Shown here one piece after another: positions 20,391 through 28,571 of a stretch of DNA of 32,264 nucleotides. Source of the DNA: a virus; IMG/VR virus record IMGVR_UViG_3300004457_000957, positions 1 to 32,264 of that record; one strand, written 5' to 3'. A program made the position numbers and the translations under genes. Below the pieces are notes generated by a model. It was not told where the DNA came from and did not search any database. It was given only the letters and a program-made list of their open reading frames with translations. Each line of letters begins with the position of its first letter. Within the stretch, counting starts at the first letter, position 1.

Positions 20391-20420
20391 TTATTTTTAA
20401 TTAACAACATTGGGGATACA

Positions 20421-20675
20421 ATGTACAACATTCAAAAAGAGTTCGATAAAATTTGGTCAAGAGCCAGAGATGCTAATAAAACAGCAGGTATGGAACGATT
20501 TCGTAAGATCGAAGAAGCAAAAGGTTCCAAATTTAAAACATATGGCATTTACGATGTAAAGTCACATAAGTATGTAACCTTTGATAGTATTAACTTTGCT
20601 GGAAACTATAGGTATGATAAGAATACAAAGCCTAGAGAACTTGCAGATATGGAGTCGCTTATCAGCAATGCCTAA
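20421..20675 (+). CDS. Small protein of unknown function, first gene of the plus-strand island
   Basis: Encodes 84 residues (MYNIQKEFDKIWSRARDANK...). I do not recognise a family. It is charged and soluble, with a basic helical N-terminal half and a C-terminal half that looks beta-rich (YGIYDVKSHKYVTFDSINF). A good ribosome binding site, GGGGA, ends 4 bases before the ATG. There is no signal peptide or membrane segment. Its end overlaps the start of the hydrolase gene by 8 bases, so the two are probably translated together. Strand is opposite to the flanking baseplate genes. Confidence 0.75.
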   Translation: MYNIQKEFDKIWSRARDANKTAGMERFRKIEEAKGSKFKTYGIYDVKSHKYVTFDSINFAGNYRYDKNTKPRELADMESLISNA

Positions 20676-21303
20676 TGTAATTTACATACACGGTGCTAAT
20701 GCTGATTCGGATTCATTTAATTATTACAAACTAAAACTACCAGAGCATGAATCTATTGCTCCAAACTACGATATGTCAGAAGATCCTTTTGATCTTGTGA
20801 TGTCTTTTCAGCGACAAAAAGAAAAAGCATTCGGAAACGAACCTGTAATTATTGTTGGTCATAGTTTTGGAGGAATACTAGGCTCTTGGTATGCAAGTGT
20901 AAATCCAGGCATAGTATCACACTTGATTACTATTGCTACACCATGGGAGGGTACTCCTGTTGCAAGAATATTTGGTTACTTTTGGCGCAATGCTGATGTT
21001 TTTAAAAACAACATGCCAGGTGCTGTTGTTTTAAGTATGTTGCAAGAAAAAACGTTCGAGGGTCCACATACTAATATTATTTGTACTCGAGGAGCAAATC
21101 CAGTTGCAGGTATAGGTGGTAAAGCAAACGACGGTATGATATCGTGTGATAGTCAGGGTGCTACGCCAGTAGGATTCAAAAACACTCAAACACACCATAT
21201 AGAAGCAGGACACAGCGGTGTTCTGTTAAATAATAATGTAACAGAATTGTTACAAATGATAATGATAGGTGAGACAGATGAAAGATTGGTCGACACTGAA
21301 TGA
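20668..21303 (+). CDS. Alpha/beta hydrolase (lipase/esterase-like)
   Basis: Encodes 211 residues from the ATG at 20668 (MPNVIYIHGANADSDSFNYY). A longer in-frame start exists at 20581 but would overlap most of the upstream gene and adds no domain. Visible features: first strand and oxyanion motif IYIHGAN (5-11), nucleophile elbow GHSFGG with Ser66, a probable acid Asp155 in KANDGMIS, and His182 in EAGHSGVL. The Ser-Asp-His order and the late GHSG motif resemble lipases and related acyl-ester hydrolases. The family commonly cleaves ester bonds; the substrate here is unknown. No signal peptide is seen, so it should act in the host cytoplasm unless released at lysis or packaged. It sits between the gp25 and gp5 operons on the opposite strand and looks like a moron-type cargo gene. 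Confidence 0.88.
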   Translation: MPNVIYIHGANADSDSFNYYKLKLPEHESIAPNYDMSEDPFDLVMSFQRQKEKAFGNEPVIIVGHSFGGILGSWYASVNPGIVSHLITIATPWEGTPVARIFGYFWRNADVFKNNMPGAVVLSMLQEKTFEGPHTNIICTRGANPVAGIGGKANDGMISCDSQGATPVGFKNTQTHHIEAGHSGVLLNNNVTELLQMIMIGETDERLVDTE

Positions 21304-21475
21304 CACTCTAGAAGAAATACTTCGACGAGAGTTAATAGAACAAAAACAGCAAAATGATTCTTTGATGGCTCGTATAGAACTGTTAGAAGGTCTTGTCAAA
21401 GACGAACAAGAACAAAAGTATAATGCTTATAAAAGAATCGGTGAGTTAATTAAAGAAACTAACCAACCCGGTTAA
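21278..21475 (+). CDS. Small coiled-coil protein of unknown function
   Basis: Encodes 65 residues from the ATG at 21278, with AGGTGA as a ribosome binding site shortly before it; a GTG at 21269 is the alternative start. Nearly the whole chain is a charged helix with heptad-like hydrophobic spacing (LEEILRRELIEQKQQND and ARIELLEGLVKDEQEQ), so a coiled coil or helical bundle is likely. It overlaps the end of the hydrolase gene by 26 bases, which suggests coupled translation. Its last 17 bases overlap the end of gp5 on the other strand. Function is not recognised. Confidence 0.72.
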   Translation: MKDWSTLNDTLEEILRRELIEQKQQNDSLMARIELLEGLVKDEQEQKYNAYKRIGELIKETNQPG

Positions 21476-23927
21476 ATTTAATTTTTTTTGCCATTGCGCC
21501 CCAACTAAGACCTTCATCGAAACTAGGTAGTGTAATACTGTCAGGTGTTTGAAACAACTCACCATACATTTGGCCTCTTTCAATATAATCACGTCTAGTA
21601 ACAGGACGCCTACTATATCCTACAGTTCCTTTATTAAAGTCTAACATACTATTTGGGACTTTTGAATATTCAGCCGCCTTAACAAGTTGCAATGCTCTGC
21701 TGTTTTTAAAGTTGTCGACACCTACATGATCTGCAAGTAATGTTAAAGATGCCAATTGATTATCTGACAGTTGGCTCTTACCAACATATTCACTTACAAT
21801 GTTACCTGTTTTTCTTAGATCTGATGCAGTCATAAGATTGTTTGCTACGGCGCCTACTCCACCTCTAGTGTCTATAACGAAACTTCCATCCTTAGCAGTA
21901 TAAATTTTACTTAATCCATCTCTCGAAACATCAATCCCTAATTTACTTAATAAAGGACCTGTGTCAGAGCCTGACTTTTCTGCGGCTTGCAATAATGCTA
22001 TACCTTTAGATAAGTCTGCCATTGATGTATCGTTTGTACCAACTCTTTCTCCTGAGGCGTTTACTGCCACAGTTTTAGTTATTGCTTCTATATCGCTAAT
22101 CTTTCTACCTGAAGCAATAATTTTATAGTTGCCCGGAGTCTTAGTAGGAGCCTGTAAAGGCTTAACACCTGCTGTTATAGCCGATACTGCTGTTGCCATG
22201 GCACCTGTTTCTTCTAATTTTTTATTAAATGCAGGAGTAAAGTTTGAAGTTACATTTTTTGATGGTTCGTTGTATAACGGATTGTTATTGTCATCGTACC
22301 CTGTGGATGGTTGGTATCCTGCAGGTGAATTACTATCTGCAGGAGTTTCTCCTTTTGGTCCCAATACACCATTTGAATTAGGTGCCATTGCATCTGCTAT
22401 GCTTTCGTCAGGAACAATACTTGCTTGATTTTCGTTTTCTGGGTCTGCAGGAGTATGCCCTGCAAATGGTTCTGCTGTTATTAAATTAGTAACAATAGAT
22501 TTCATGTTGTATTTTATTCTTTTGCCATCGCCTGGTAATAATGTATCACCTTCACTATCATACTCAGGTTGCTTGTTCATGTAGTCTTCATATTCGGTTG
22601 GCAAAATGTTTTCTAGTAATGAAGCATCATTTACACCTGGCTCTGCTGGACTTGAACCTCCGCTGTTCATAAGCACTTGCTCACCTTTCTCAACAATTTG
22701 GGCACCTTCCATTGTTACATCACCGCCGGCTTTAATACTGTATTTGCCAACGGACTTACTTTTAAATTCGTTTCCTGATAATAATTCTATATCGCCATTG
22801 GCCGCTTCTTGTTTAATACTACCTGATGCATGTGTGGAAACGTCTCCTGCAATAGATCTGTTTATAATACTTGCGCCTGCAATATTTTTAATTTCACCTT
22901 CTGCATCTAAATGTATGCTTCCGCCTGATCCGTTGCCTGCCCCTTTATACTCGCTACCTAATGTATCCATGGCCGCTTTAAGATTAATATCTTTGCCTGC
23001 TTCCAAGTTAATATTATAGTCTGCTCTTATATTAAAATTTTGTTTTGCTCTCATATTAATAGAGCCTTCGCCAAATACATGGATGTCCCCTAAGGAGTTC
23101 ATCTCAATCCATGCTCTACCACTTTTGTTTATTAAATAAATTACGCCTTCATTATCATCTAATAATACCTGGTTGCCTTCTGCACTTCTGATCCTAATTT
23201 GCCTTGAGTCTAAATTATCATCCATTACAAATTGATGACCGCCAAGTCTAATATCAAAGTCTTTCTCTGAACCTGTTATTGCACTCTTACGAGGACCGGG
23301 TGTCAGTATACCAAATACCTCACTTGGAGATTCTCTTCTTGAGCCACTGCTACCAGCACCTCTAGTTGCATCATTAATTAAACCTTGTTTTACTATTGCT
23401 TCAGAAAGTGTATGCTGTACAGGTCTAAATGTATCATTATGTCTTACGTCTTGAGTTCTTTTATTCTTTTCTACTGTGGGTAACAGTTTTGTAGGATCTT
23501 GATAATTTTTTCCTGCAGGTAATCCTGGTACCATGTTTGCAAACATGTCTGGGTATAAACAACTTATAACAAATGGAAACTTTGTGTTGCCGTCACCAAA
23601 TGCAACTAAAACCATATTACCGATGTCCGGTACTTGTCCCCACCAACCATATGATGTCATAGACTGGTCTGGATTTTCAATTTCTTTTCCTACTGATCTA
23701 GGATTGGTGCTACCTGCAAAAGGACTAGTCCATACAGCATCAAAGTATCCGGACTTGCCGGAATCATCAATAGTAAGTGCCGCGATAAAAACTTGCACTC
23801 TGCCTGTTCTACTAACATCAATATTGTTAATAATTTCTGCAACATAGATTCCGTTAAGATACGCCTTTTGATTCCTTTCCTTCATGTTAGGATTCTTGTT
23901 GCTAGATTTATGTATATTATATGCCAT
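21459..23927 (-). CDS. 5: Baseplate hub/tail spike protein gp5-like, with C-terminal lysozyme-like remnant
   Basis: Encodes 822 residues. gp5 forms the trimeric cell-puncturing spike below the hub. Domains by eye: an OB-fold at about 26-126 (GIYVAEIINNIDVSRTGRVQ through WWGQVPDIGNMVLVAFGDG), a linker, then a VgrG/gp5-like beta-prism at about 228-420 with repeated polar strand patterns (for example SINMRAKQNFNIRADYNINL and EAGKDINLKAA). In T4 the lysozyme domain lies between OB-fold and beta-helix; here that position holds only about 100 low-complexity residues. A stretch at about 720-794 (LSDNQLASLTLLADHVG, FKNSRALQLV, YSKVPNSMLDFNKG, RRDYIERGQMY) resembles the C-terminal half of GH24 phage lysozymes, but I see no catalytic Glu region before it. 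So the enzyme may be displaced and inactive. It follows the 838-aa gene with 2 bases between. Confidence 0.85.
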   Translation of the reverse strand: MAYNIHKSSNKNPNMKERNQKAYLNGIYVAEIINNIDVSRTGRVQVFIAALTIDDSGKSGYFDAVWTSPFAGSTNPRSVGKEIENPDQSMTSYGWWGQVPDIGNMVLVAFGDGNTKFPFVISCLYPDMFANMVPGLPAGKNYQDPTKLLPTVEKNKRTQDVRHNDTFRPVQHTLSEAIVKQGLINDATRGAGSSGSRRESPSEVFGILTPGPRKSAITGSEKDFDIRLGGHQFVMDDNLDSRQIRIRSAEGNQVLLDDNEGVIYLINKSGRAWIEMNSLGDIHVFGEGSINMRAKQNFNIRADYNINLEAGKDINLKAAMDTLGSEYKGAGNGSGGSIHLDAEGEIKNIAGASIINRSIAGDVSTHASGSIKQEAANGDIELLSGNEFKSKSVGKYSIKAGGDVTMEGAQIVEKGEQVLMNSGGSSPAEPGVNDASLLENILPTEYEDYMNKQPEYDSEGDTLLPGDGKRIKYNMKSIVTNLITAEPFAGHTPADPENENQASIVPDESIADAMAPNSNGVLGPKGETPADSNSPAGYQPSTGYDDNNNPLYNEPSKNVTSNFTPAFNKKLEETGAMATAVSAITAGVKPLQAPTKTPGNYKIIASGRKISDIEAITKTVAVNASGERVGTNDTSMADLSKGIALLQAAEKSGSDTGPLLSKLGIDVSRDGLSKIYTAKDGSFVIDTRGGVGAVANNLMTASDLRKTGNIVSEYVGKSQLSDNQLASLTLLADHVGVDNFKNSRALQLVKAAEYSKVPNSMLDFNKGTVGYSRRPVTRRDYIERGQMYGELFQTPDSITLPSFDEGLSWGAMAKKIKFNRVG
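21460..21489 (+). terminator. Possible weak terminator between the convergent island and gp5 genes
   Basis: TAACC (21460-21464) and GGTTA (21470-21474) can form a 5-bp stem with a 5-nt loop, followed by an AT-rich spacer and eight T residues at 21482-21489. It lies exactly at the tail-to-tail overlap of the coiled-coil gene and gp5. The stem is short and the T run is 7 bases away, so the call is tentative. Confidence 0.3.
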
Positions 23928-23929
23928 TA

Positions 23930-26446
23930 TTAATTAGACCCGTAATTTTTTTTGTGCTGATCAACTGCATCAGATTTTTTATCTAGTTTACTTGTTTGGT
24001 ATGATGTAAGTTTTACCATATTTAAATCTTGTTTAAACTCTCCATTTTCAAACTTACTTATTGCTTTAATTAACATATATACACCAGATATGAAATATGC
24101 TGTTCCGTCTGCTGACCAGTATCCTTCGTTCATATCTTCGTCATCTACATTAAAGTCAAACAGTCTAGGTGACTGCATATCAAATAATATTACGTTATCT
24201 TGTTTTTGGAATACTACATACTCTTCATTTGATTCGTCTTTTTGACTGCCCATATCTTCTACTACAAGATTTGGTGTCTGCATAGGAGGACCTAAATACC
24301 ATGGGTCTCCTTTTACAAGCATGTCTAAATTTACTAAGAACGCTGGTTCCAATTTTTGTTGCATATAGTAACCCATTAAGTTCTGTCTTGTAGTTCCGTC
24401 AAAAGTTGCTTCACCTAATTCGTTTACAATATGCACTTGTTGGTAGGGTGGCTGAACAGAGTCTGTTGGGTCTTTTCCTTCTTTTAATTTTGCTGTTTTA
24501 GTTGTTCCGGGAACAAGCAAACTATAATTACGTTCTTTATTTTCGTAACTATCTCCTATACCTCTTGCTTTGGCTTTTGCTTTGCCCCAAAGTGTTTCTG
24601 AGTTTATTGCTCCTGCAATATCTCCTACTAAGTCTGCTGAGTAAACATACCCACTTGCTCTAGGATTATACTGAGAACCATCTGATAACTTTTGATTATC
24701 ACTAAATGTTTTGTTTTTTGAGGCCGCTTCTGCTTGGACAATTTGGTTAAGTAGGTTTCTATCTTCTAACACACTTTTAATCTTTAGTGCAGAAACACTA
24801 GATTTATTTTCTATAGCATCTTTAATTTCTTGATTGTTTAAGCCTAATGCTTGGCCTAGGCCTCGTATATCGTCATCCGATGCTTTCCTAAATAATTTAT
24901 CTACTTTAGCCTTATCTCCTGCTTTTAAAACTTTTTCCGTTAAAGCACCGCCTGAAATGTTTTCGTTAAGTGGTGTCTTATCGGTCATTAATGGTGCCGC
25001 TGTAACACTTACATCACCTACTGTTCCCCCGGCGGGAGGCAATAAGAATGCTAAACCATTATCATATTGTATGTTACATTCGTATATTTGATCATTCCTG
25101 CCGCTAAACAAGTAATGATATGACTTGAATACAGATGATTGCAATTCATTTATTCTTGATTGTGTTTCTTCTGCTGTTAATTCGTTCTCTTCCGGGGATG
25201 CTTGAACTCTCTCATCTACACTCTTAAATAAGAATGGCTTGTATGTAATCTTTTTTGCATGAACATTTCTAAAAGTATCAAAGTCTAAGTATTCTGTGTC
25301 AGCATTTACTTTAATCCATTTTGTATAAGCATCTTTCTTTTTTGTTGCATCTGCTTTTTCTGGATCTTCTGCTTGTATTGTTCTTGTGCATGATTCAAAA
25401 AATTCTACATTCATACTTAATAGTACACACATGTAGTCATATAATGTAATTCCTTTCTTTACATTAATAGTATCTTTATATACAGCAATCTCTATTGAAC
25501 TGTCTTCATCCTTTTGAAAGTTTCGTATTTCTTTTCTCATTTGTCTAGGAGTCATGTCTTCCATATTAGGATTAAACTGCCTATTAATAATTTGAGAACT
25601 TTCAGAATTTGCGTTTGTTACAAGTTTTTCGTCTTTGAGTCCAGAGTCGCCGCCAACTAATCCAGTTAAGTCTATTTCAAACTCATCTACAATTTGATAT
25701 TTGTCGTTATTATTTTTATGGTAATCGTTTATGCCTTCAAACAGATTCTCTAAATGTTCAGTAATTGTTTTTCCGGAAGTAGTTAAGTTCTTTGGCATCC
25801 TATAAAAATTATCTTGGAATGGCACTATTGATGTTGGAACACATGATACATCATATGTTGATCCGGAACCATCGATGCTTAAACCAATTTGTGCTAAATG
25901 CATTCTATATCTAAATGGTCCATGCGAGAAAGGCATGCCGCCATCATCAGCATCGTCTAATCCTTCATCGTATCCCTGAAACACTATTTCTAAAAATAAT
26001 GGTGTATCAGTTGCATACGTTGGAATGCCTAATTGCTTTCTTGCTAATAAAATTTGATCTATAAAATTTGCCGCACCTGGTTGAGTAATATTAAAATTAA
26101 TATTCCTTGTGATTAACCCTGAATCAAACTTGGCAATGTTTTCTATAGTTATGTTGTCTATATTATTTCCTGCTGTGACACCTGTCTGTGCAAGAACTAC
26201 AGTATCCGAAGGATCTGCAATATAGTAGTTATTTAAAAAGCCACCTGCTTGTTGGCCCTTCTTTGCCCCACGGGTACGACCTTGGCCTTTATTCTTTTGT
26301 GCCGCTCCGGGAATTGAACCAGTCTTTGGAGGTATCATGTATAACTTAGCACTATATGAATATGATGCGTACTCGTCTAAGACATTACCAGCAACTTCTC
26401 CAACAATAGGATCTAGTATTACTGGTGCTTTTTTCTTCTTTGCCAT
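23930..26446 (-). CDS. Virion structural protein, probable baseplate hub component
   Basis: Encodes 838 residues (starts MAKKKKAPVILDPIVGEVAG). Position between gp53 and gp5, with 2-base gaps on each side, points to the baseplate hub. The N-terminal part has a strand-rich pattern (SYSYSAKLYMIPP, VVLAQTGVTAGNNIDNITIE, LGIPTYATDTPLFLEIVFQG) that I associate with structural proteins of marine T4-like phages. A basic Gly/Gln/Lys loop (about 50-68) and a Lys-rich N-terminus are visible. Later segments are mixed helical and polar, with a long charged middle (about 400-620). It could be the functional counterpart of T4 gp27 but is about twice as long, and I cannot show homology from sequence alone. 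The start has AGG as a weak ribosome binding site and follows the gp53 stop. Confidence 0.8.
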   Translation of the reverse strand: MAKKKKAPVILDPIVGEVAGNVLDEYASYSYSAKLYMIPPKTGSIPGAAQKNKGQGRTRGAKKGQQAGGFLNNYYIADPSDTVVLAQTGVTAGNNIDNITIENIAKFDSGLITRNINFNITQPGAANFIDQILLARKQLGIPTYATDTPLFLEIVFQGYDEGLDDADDGGMPFSHGPFRYRMHLAQIGLSIDGSGSTYDVSCVPTSIVPFQDNFYRMPKNLTTSGKTITEHLENLFEGINDYHKNNNDKYQIVDEFEIDLTGLVGGDSGLKDEKLVTNANSESSQIINRQFNPNMEDMTPRQMRKEIRNFQKDEDSSIEIAVYKDTINVKKGITLYDYMCVLLSMNVEFFESCTRTIQAEDPEKADATKKKDAYTKWIKVNADTEYLDFDTFRNVHAKKITYKPFLFKSVDERVQASPEENELTAEETQSRINELQSSVFKSYHYLFSGRNDQIYECNIQYDNGLAFLLPPAGGTVGDVSVTAAPLMTDKTPLNENISGGALTEKVLKAGDKAKVDKLFRKASDDDIRGLGQALGLNNQEIKDAIENKSSVSALKIKSVLEDRNLLNQIVQAEAASKNKTFSDNQKLSDGSQYNPRASGYVYSADLVGDIAGAINSETLWGKAKAKARGIGDSYENKERNYSLLVPGTTKTAKLKEGKDPTDSVQPPYQQVHIVNELGEATFDGTTRQNLMGYYMQQKLEPAFLVNLDMLVKGDPWYLGPPMQTPNLVVEDMGSQKDESNEEYVVFQKQDNVILFDMQSPRLFDFNVDDEDMNEGYWSADGTAYFISGVYMLIKAISKFENGEFKQDLNMVKLTSYQTSKLDKKSDAVDQHKKNYGSN

Positions 26447-26448
26447 TT

Positions 26449-26748
26449 TTAACCTATTATAGTTTCTAGTACACCCTTGTGAGGTAATCTGATTTGCATT
26501 CCGCTTTTAAAATCTCTAATTGGATCTTCAATTGAATCCGGATTTCTTAAAGCAAATACCCACCACAATCTACTAGAACCATAACGGTCATGAGCCAATA
26601 AGTCCGGTCGTTCATTATATCTTGCTTCTACAACATATATTTCATCATCTGCAGACTTTGGTATTTTAGGTAAAGTGTTTACGTCAAGGAAGCCGTCAAA
26701 CGTATCTGTATCTCGTAAAAAACTATCTCTTCTGTGAAAGTCAGCCAT
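26449..26748 (-). CDS. 53: Baseplate wedge protein gp53
   Basis: Encodes 99 residues. gp53 sits in the wedge core with gp6 and gp25 and helps join wedges to the hub. The diagnostic segment is at about 38-71: YVVEARYNERPDLLAHDRYG followed by LWWVFALRNPD, then DPIRDFKSGMQIRLP, a pattern shared by gp53 and LysM-like baseplate proteins. T4 gp53 has 196 residues; this short form keeps the conserved part. The start codon shares one base with the stop of the preceding gp48 gene (TAATG), indicating translational coupling. Confidence 0.88.
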   Translation of the reverse strand: MADFHRRDSFLRDTDTFDGFLDVNTLPKIPKSADDEIYVVEARYNERPDLLAHDRYGSSRLWWVFALRNPDSIEDPIRDFKSGMQIRLPHKGVLETIIG

Positions 26749-27578
26749 TATACAAATCCTTTATTATAGGCTTTACCAGTAGTAAACTCTCGTAAATCGA
26801 ATCTCTTTCTGAGTTTGTGTGGTGCGTATTGAGGTTTAAGTGTTAATGATATCTCTGATTTTGTTGGAACATAAGTAACTTCTTCTTTGCCACCGCCACC
26901 TACTGATGTAACTACAGGAATGTAATCTACATCTTGTTGTAAGTTAATAGAATATTGAGTTACAATAACTGGAACTTTATTAAATCCATGTTCTCCCAAA
27001 TATTCAAATAGCAATACGGGAGGGGGTGTTCCATACAATCCGTCTTTAACTGAGGCATCACCAAAGAAACTTTTTGTTGCTACTTTAACAAAATGCATAA
27101 CACCTAGTAGATATCTTGCTTCATCAATAGTATTTGCTGTAAATTGACTGATGATTGGATACTCTGGTGGTTGAGAATTAACATAGACATTCAATGGATA
27201 GTTACTGCCTTGGAATTCTTGTGTTGAATAATTTACTGATGCACCATAAAATATGTTTGGAGTATATTGCCATACTAGGCCACCTGTTTGGTATAACGGT
27301 CTAAGCAAGTAATCAATATTTGCCATGTCACCTCTACGGTTCTCATTGGTACTTTCCATCTCTAAAGCACCCTGCCAAAACAAATCTCTACCACCAAACT
27401 TAGGTCTTAGTCTTGCTCTCCAGTCAACTGACTTGGCTGTGCCACGTTGGCTACCCACTCTATCAAACATATCTTGCGAGTTAAGGCTTTTAGTTTGTTG
27501 CTGTCGCAAATCTTTAGATTGCAAACTGCTTGGTGCACTTGCTCTGCTGGCTAATGGTCCGTTTGTCTTGCCTATCAT
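26748..27578 (-). CDS. 48: Baseplate tail tube cap protein gp48-like
   Basis: Encodes 276 residues; T4 gp48 has 364. gp48 caps the hub and starts tail tube polymerisation. Recognisable blocks: RARLRPKFGGRDLFWQG (54-70), a GGLVWQYTPNIFYGASVNYS segment, GSNYPLNVYVNSQPPEYP, FTANTIDEARYLLGVMHFVK, YGTPPPVLLFEYLGEHGFNK and LKPQYAPHKLRKRFDLREFT. These match the gp48 proteins of cyanomyoviruses as I remember them; gp54 is the related alternative. A strong ribosome binding site, AGGAG, lies 6 bases before the ATG. First gene of the gp48-gp53-hub-gp5 operon, with a GATAAATA late motif 17 bases upstream of the start. Confidence 0.85.
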   Translation of the reverse strand: MIGKTNGPLASRASAPSSLQSKDLRQQQTKSLNSQDMFDRVGSQRGTAKSVDWRARLRPKFGGRDLFWQGALEMESTNENRRGDMANIDYLLRPLYQTGGLVWQYTPNIFYGASVNYSTQEFQGSNYPLNVYVNSQPPEYPIISQFTANTIDEARYLLGVMHFVKVATKSFFGDASVKDGLYGTPPPVLLFEYLGEHGFNKVPVIVTQYSINLQQDVDYIPVVTSVGGGGKEEVTYVPTKSEISLTLKPQYAPHKLRKRFDLREFTTGKAYNKGFV

Positions 27579-27595
27579 AAATATCTCCTATAATA

Positions 27596-27604
27596 CTATT
27601 TATC
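27596..27604 (-). promoter_or_regulatory. Late-type promoter motif before gp48
   Basis: On the minus strand the bases read GATAAATAG, continuing TA, one base different from the T4 late element TATAAATA. It lies 17 bases upstream of the gp48 ATG, with the AGGAG ribosome binding site between them. It would drive gp48, gp53, the hub protein and gp5. Confidence 0.65.
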
Positions 27605-27639
27605 GTATTCATTAAAACATACTATAATTAAAGATTCTG

Positions 27640-27650
27640 GATAAATACTA
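27640..27650 (+). promoter_or_regulatory. Late-type promoter motif before gp55
   Basis: GATAAATACTA on the plus strand, identical over 11 bases to the gp25 motif on the minus strand. It is 53 bases upstream of the gp55 ATG and only 1 base before a sigma-70 -35 box. If active, gp55 would transcribe its own gene late in infection. Confidence 0.5.
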
Positions 27651-27651
27651 C

Positions 27652-27679
27652 TTGACATATATATAATTCTGTGTATAAT
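27652..27679 (+). promoter_or_regulatory. Near-consensus sigma-70 promoter for gp55-gp47-gp46
   Basis: TTGACA (27652-27657) and TATAAT (27674-27679) are both perfect consensus hexamers with a 16-base spacer. The -10 box is 24 bases before the gp55 ATG. This fits host RNA polymerase transcription of the sigma factor and recombination genes before the late switch. Confidence 0.75.
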
Positions 27680-27703
27680 GTTGTTAATATCATTGGAGAT
27701 CAA

Positions 27704-28567
27704 ATGGCTAAGAAAGTAAATTATTTAAACAACAAAGACATCTTAAAGCAGATACATAAAAGCAAACTAACATATTGTTACGTCAAAGACGAAAAATACG
27801 AATGGCATGACATTATTTTAGAAGATGTTAAAAAAATTAATCGCAATAGTTTAAAACTTGCAAGAGAAAATCGTGCATCTATTATGCAGTCTCAGGCTTA
27901 CCAAGCCGCAATGCTATTGCATGATACAAAAGACTATAAGAATAAGCCTAAACAAAAAGAGTTTGCAGTAGATCCTAAAAGTATTGCTAAAGAAGATATT
28001 GTGTTCAGAGTAATGACTATGGAGCATATTCCAGACGAGCCAGGTAGAAAAAGAAATCCTAAGAATGAGGCTGAGACAAAAGCAAAGGTAAACTTTCCTT
28101 CTTTCAAACATTATGCTTATGTAAATGACGAAGTAGTAGAAGTCGGAAGAAGTCATTGGCAAGGCAGTATGAGTAATGGTAACTTTTGTGTCGACCATGG
28201 ACAGATTTCTAATGAACTTGGAACTATGTATTTAAAACTAGTTGAAAGGTATTCGCACAGAGCAAACTGGAGAGGTTATACTTATGTAGACGAAATGCGT
28301 GGACAAGCATTAGTGCAACTATCTCAAATTGGATTGCAGTTTAACGAAGCAAAATCGGATAACCCATTTGCATACTATACTGCCGCAGTGAATAACAGTT
28401 TTACAAGAGTATTAAACTTAGAGAAAAGAAACCAAACTATCAGAGATGATATATTAATTGAACAAGGACATTTACCTAGTTACGGCAGACAAATTAAACA
28501 TGAAGAACAAATTCGTTTAATGCGAGAAGCGGCCGAAGAACAGGCAAATAACCCAATAGCAGAATAA
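27704..28567 (+). CDS. 55: Late transcription sigma factor gp55
   Basis: Encodes 287 residues from the ATG at 27704 (MAKKVNYLNNKDILKQIHKS), which has TTGGAG 5 bases upstream. A GTG at 27671 opens the frame 11 codons earlier but overlaps the -10 box and has no ribosome binding site. gp55 is a minimal sigma-70-family protein that directs host RNA polymerase to late promoters. The sigma-like core is at about 167-262: MYLKLVERYS, NWRGYTYVDEMRGQALVQLS, NPFAYYTAAVNNSFTRVLNL and EKRNQTIRDDIL, matching gp55 of marine T4-like phages. T4 gp55 has 185 residues; the extra N-terminal part of about 160 residues contains EDIVFRVMTMEHIPDEPGRK and FPSFKHYAYV, whose role I do not know. No C-terminal region 4 is seen, as expected for this family. 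Confidence 0.88.
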   Translation: MAKKVNYLNNKDILKQIHKSKLTYCYVKDEKYEWHDIILEDVKKINRNSLKLARENRASIMQSQAYQAAMLLHDTKDYKNKPKQKEFAVDPKSIAKEDIVFRVMTMEHIPDEPGRKRNPKNEAETKAKVNFPSFKHYAYVNDEVVEVGRSHWQGSMSNGNFCVDHGQISNELGTMYLKLVERYSHRANWRGYTYVDEMRGQALVQLSQIGLQFNEAKSDNPFAYYTAAVNNSFTRVLNLEKRNQTIRDDILIEQGHLPSYGRQIKHEEQIRLMREAAEEQANNPIAE

Positions 28568-28571
28568 ATTT

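Noticed and set aside
20581-20667. Longer start for the hydrolase
   Set aside because: The extra 29 residues are read out of frame through the upstream small gene and add no recognisable structure; MPNVIYIHG begins right at the first beta strand.
27671-27703. GTG as the gp55 start
   Set aside because: It overlaps the -10 box region, lacks a ribosome binding site, and the ATG at 27704 has TTGGAG at good spacing and a family-like N-terminus.
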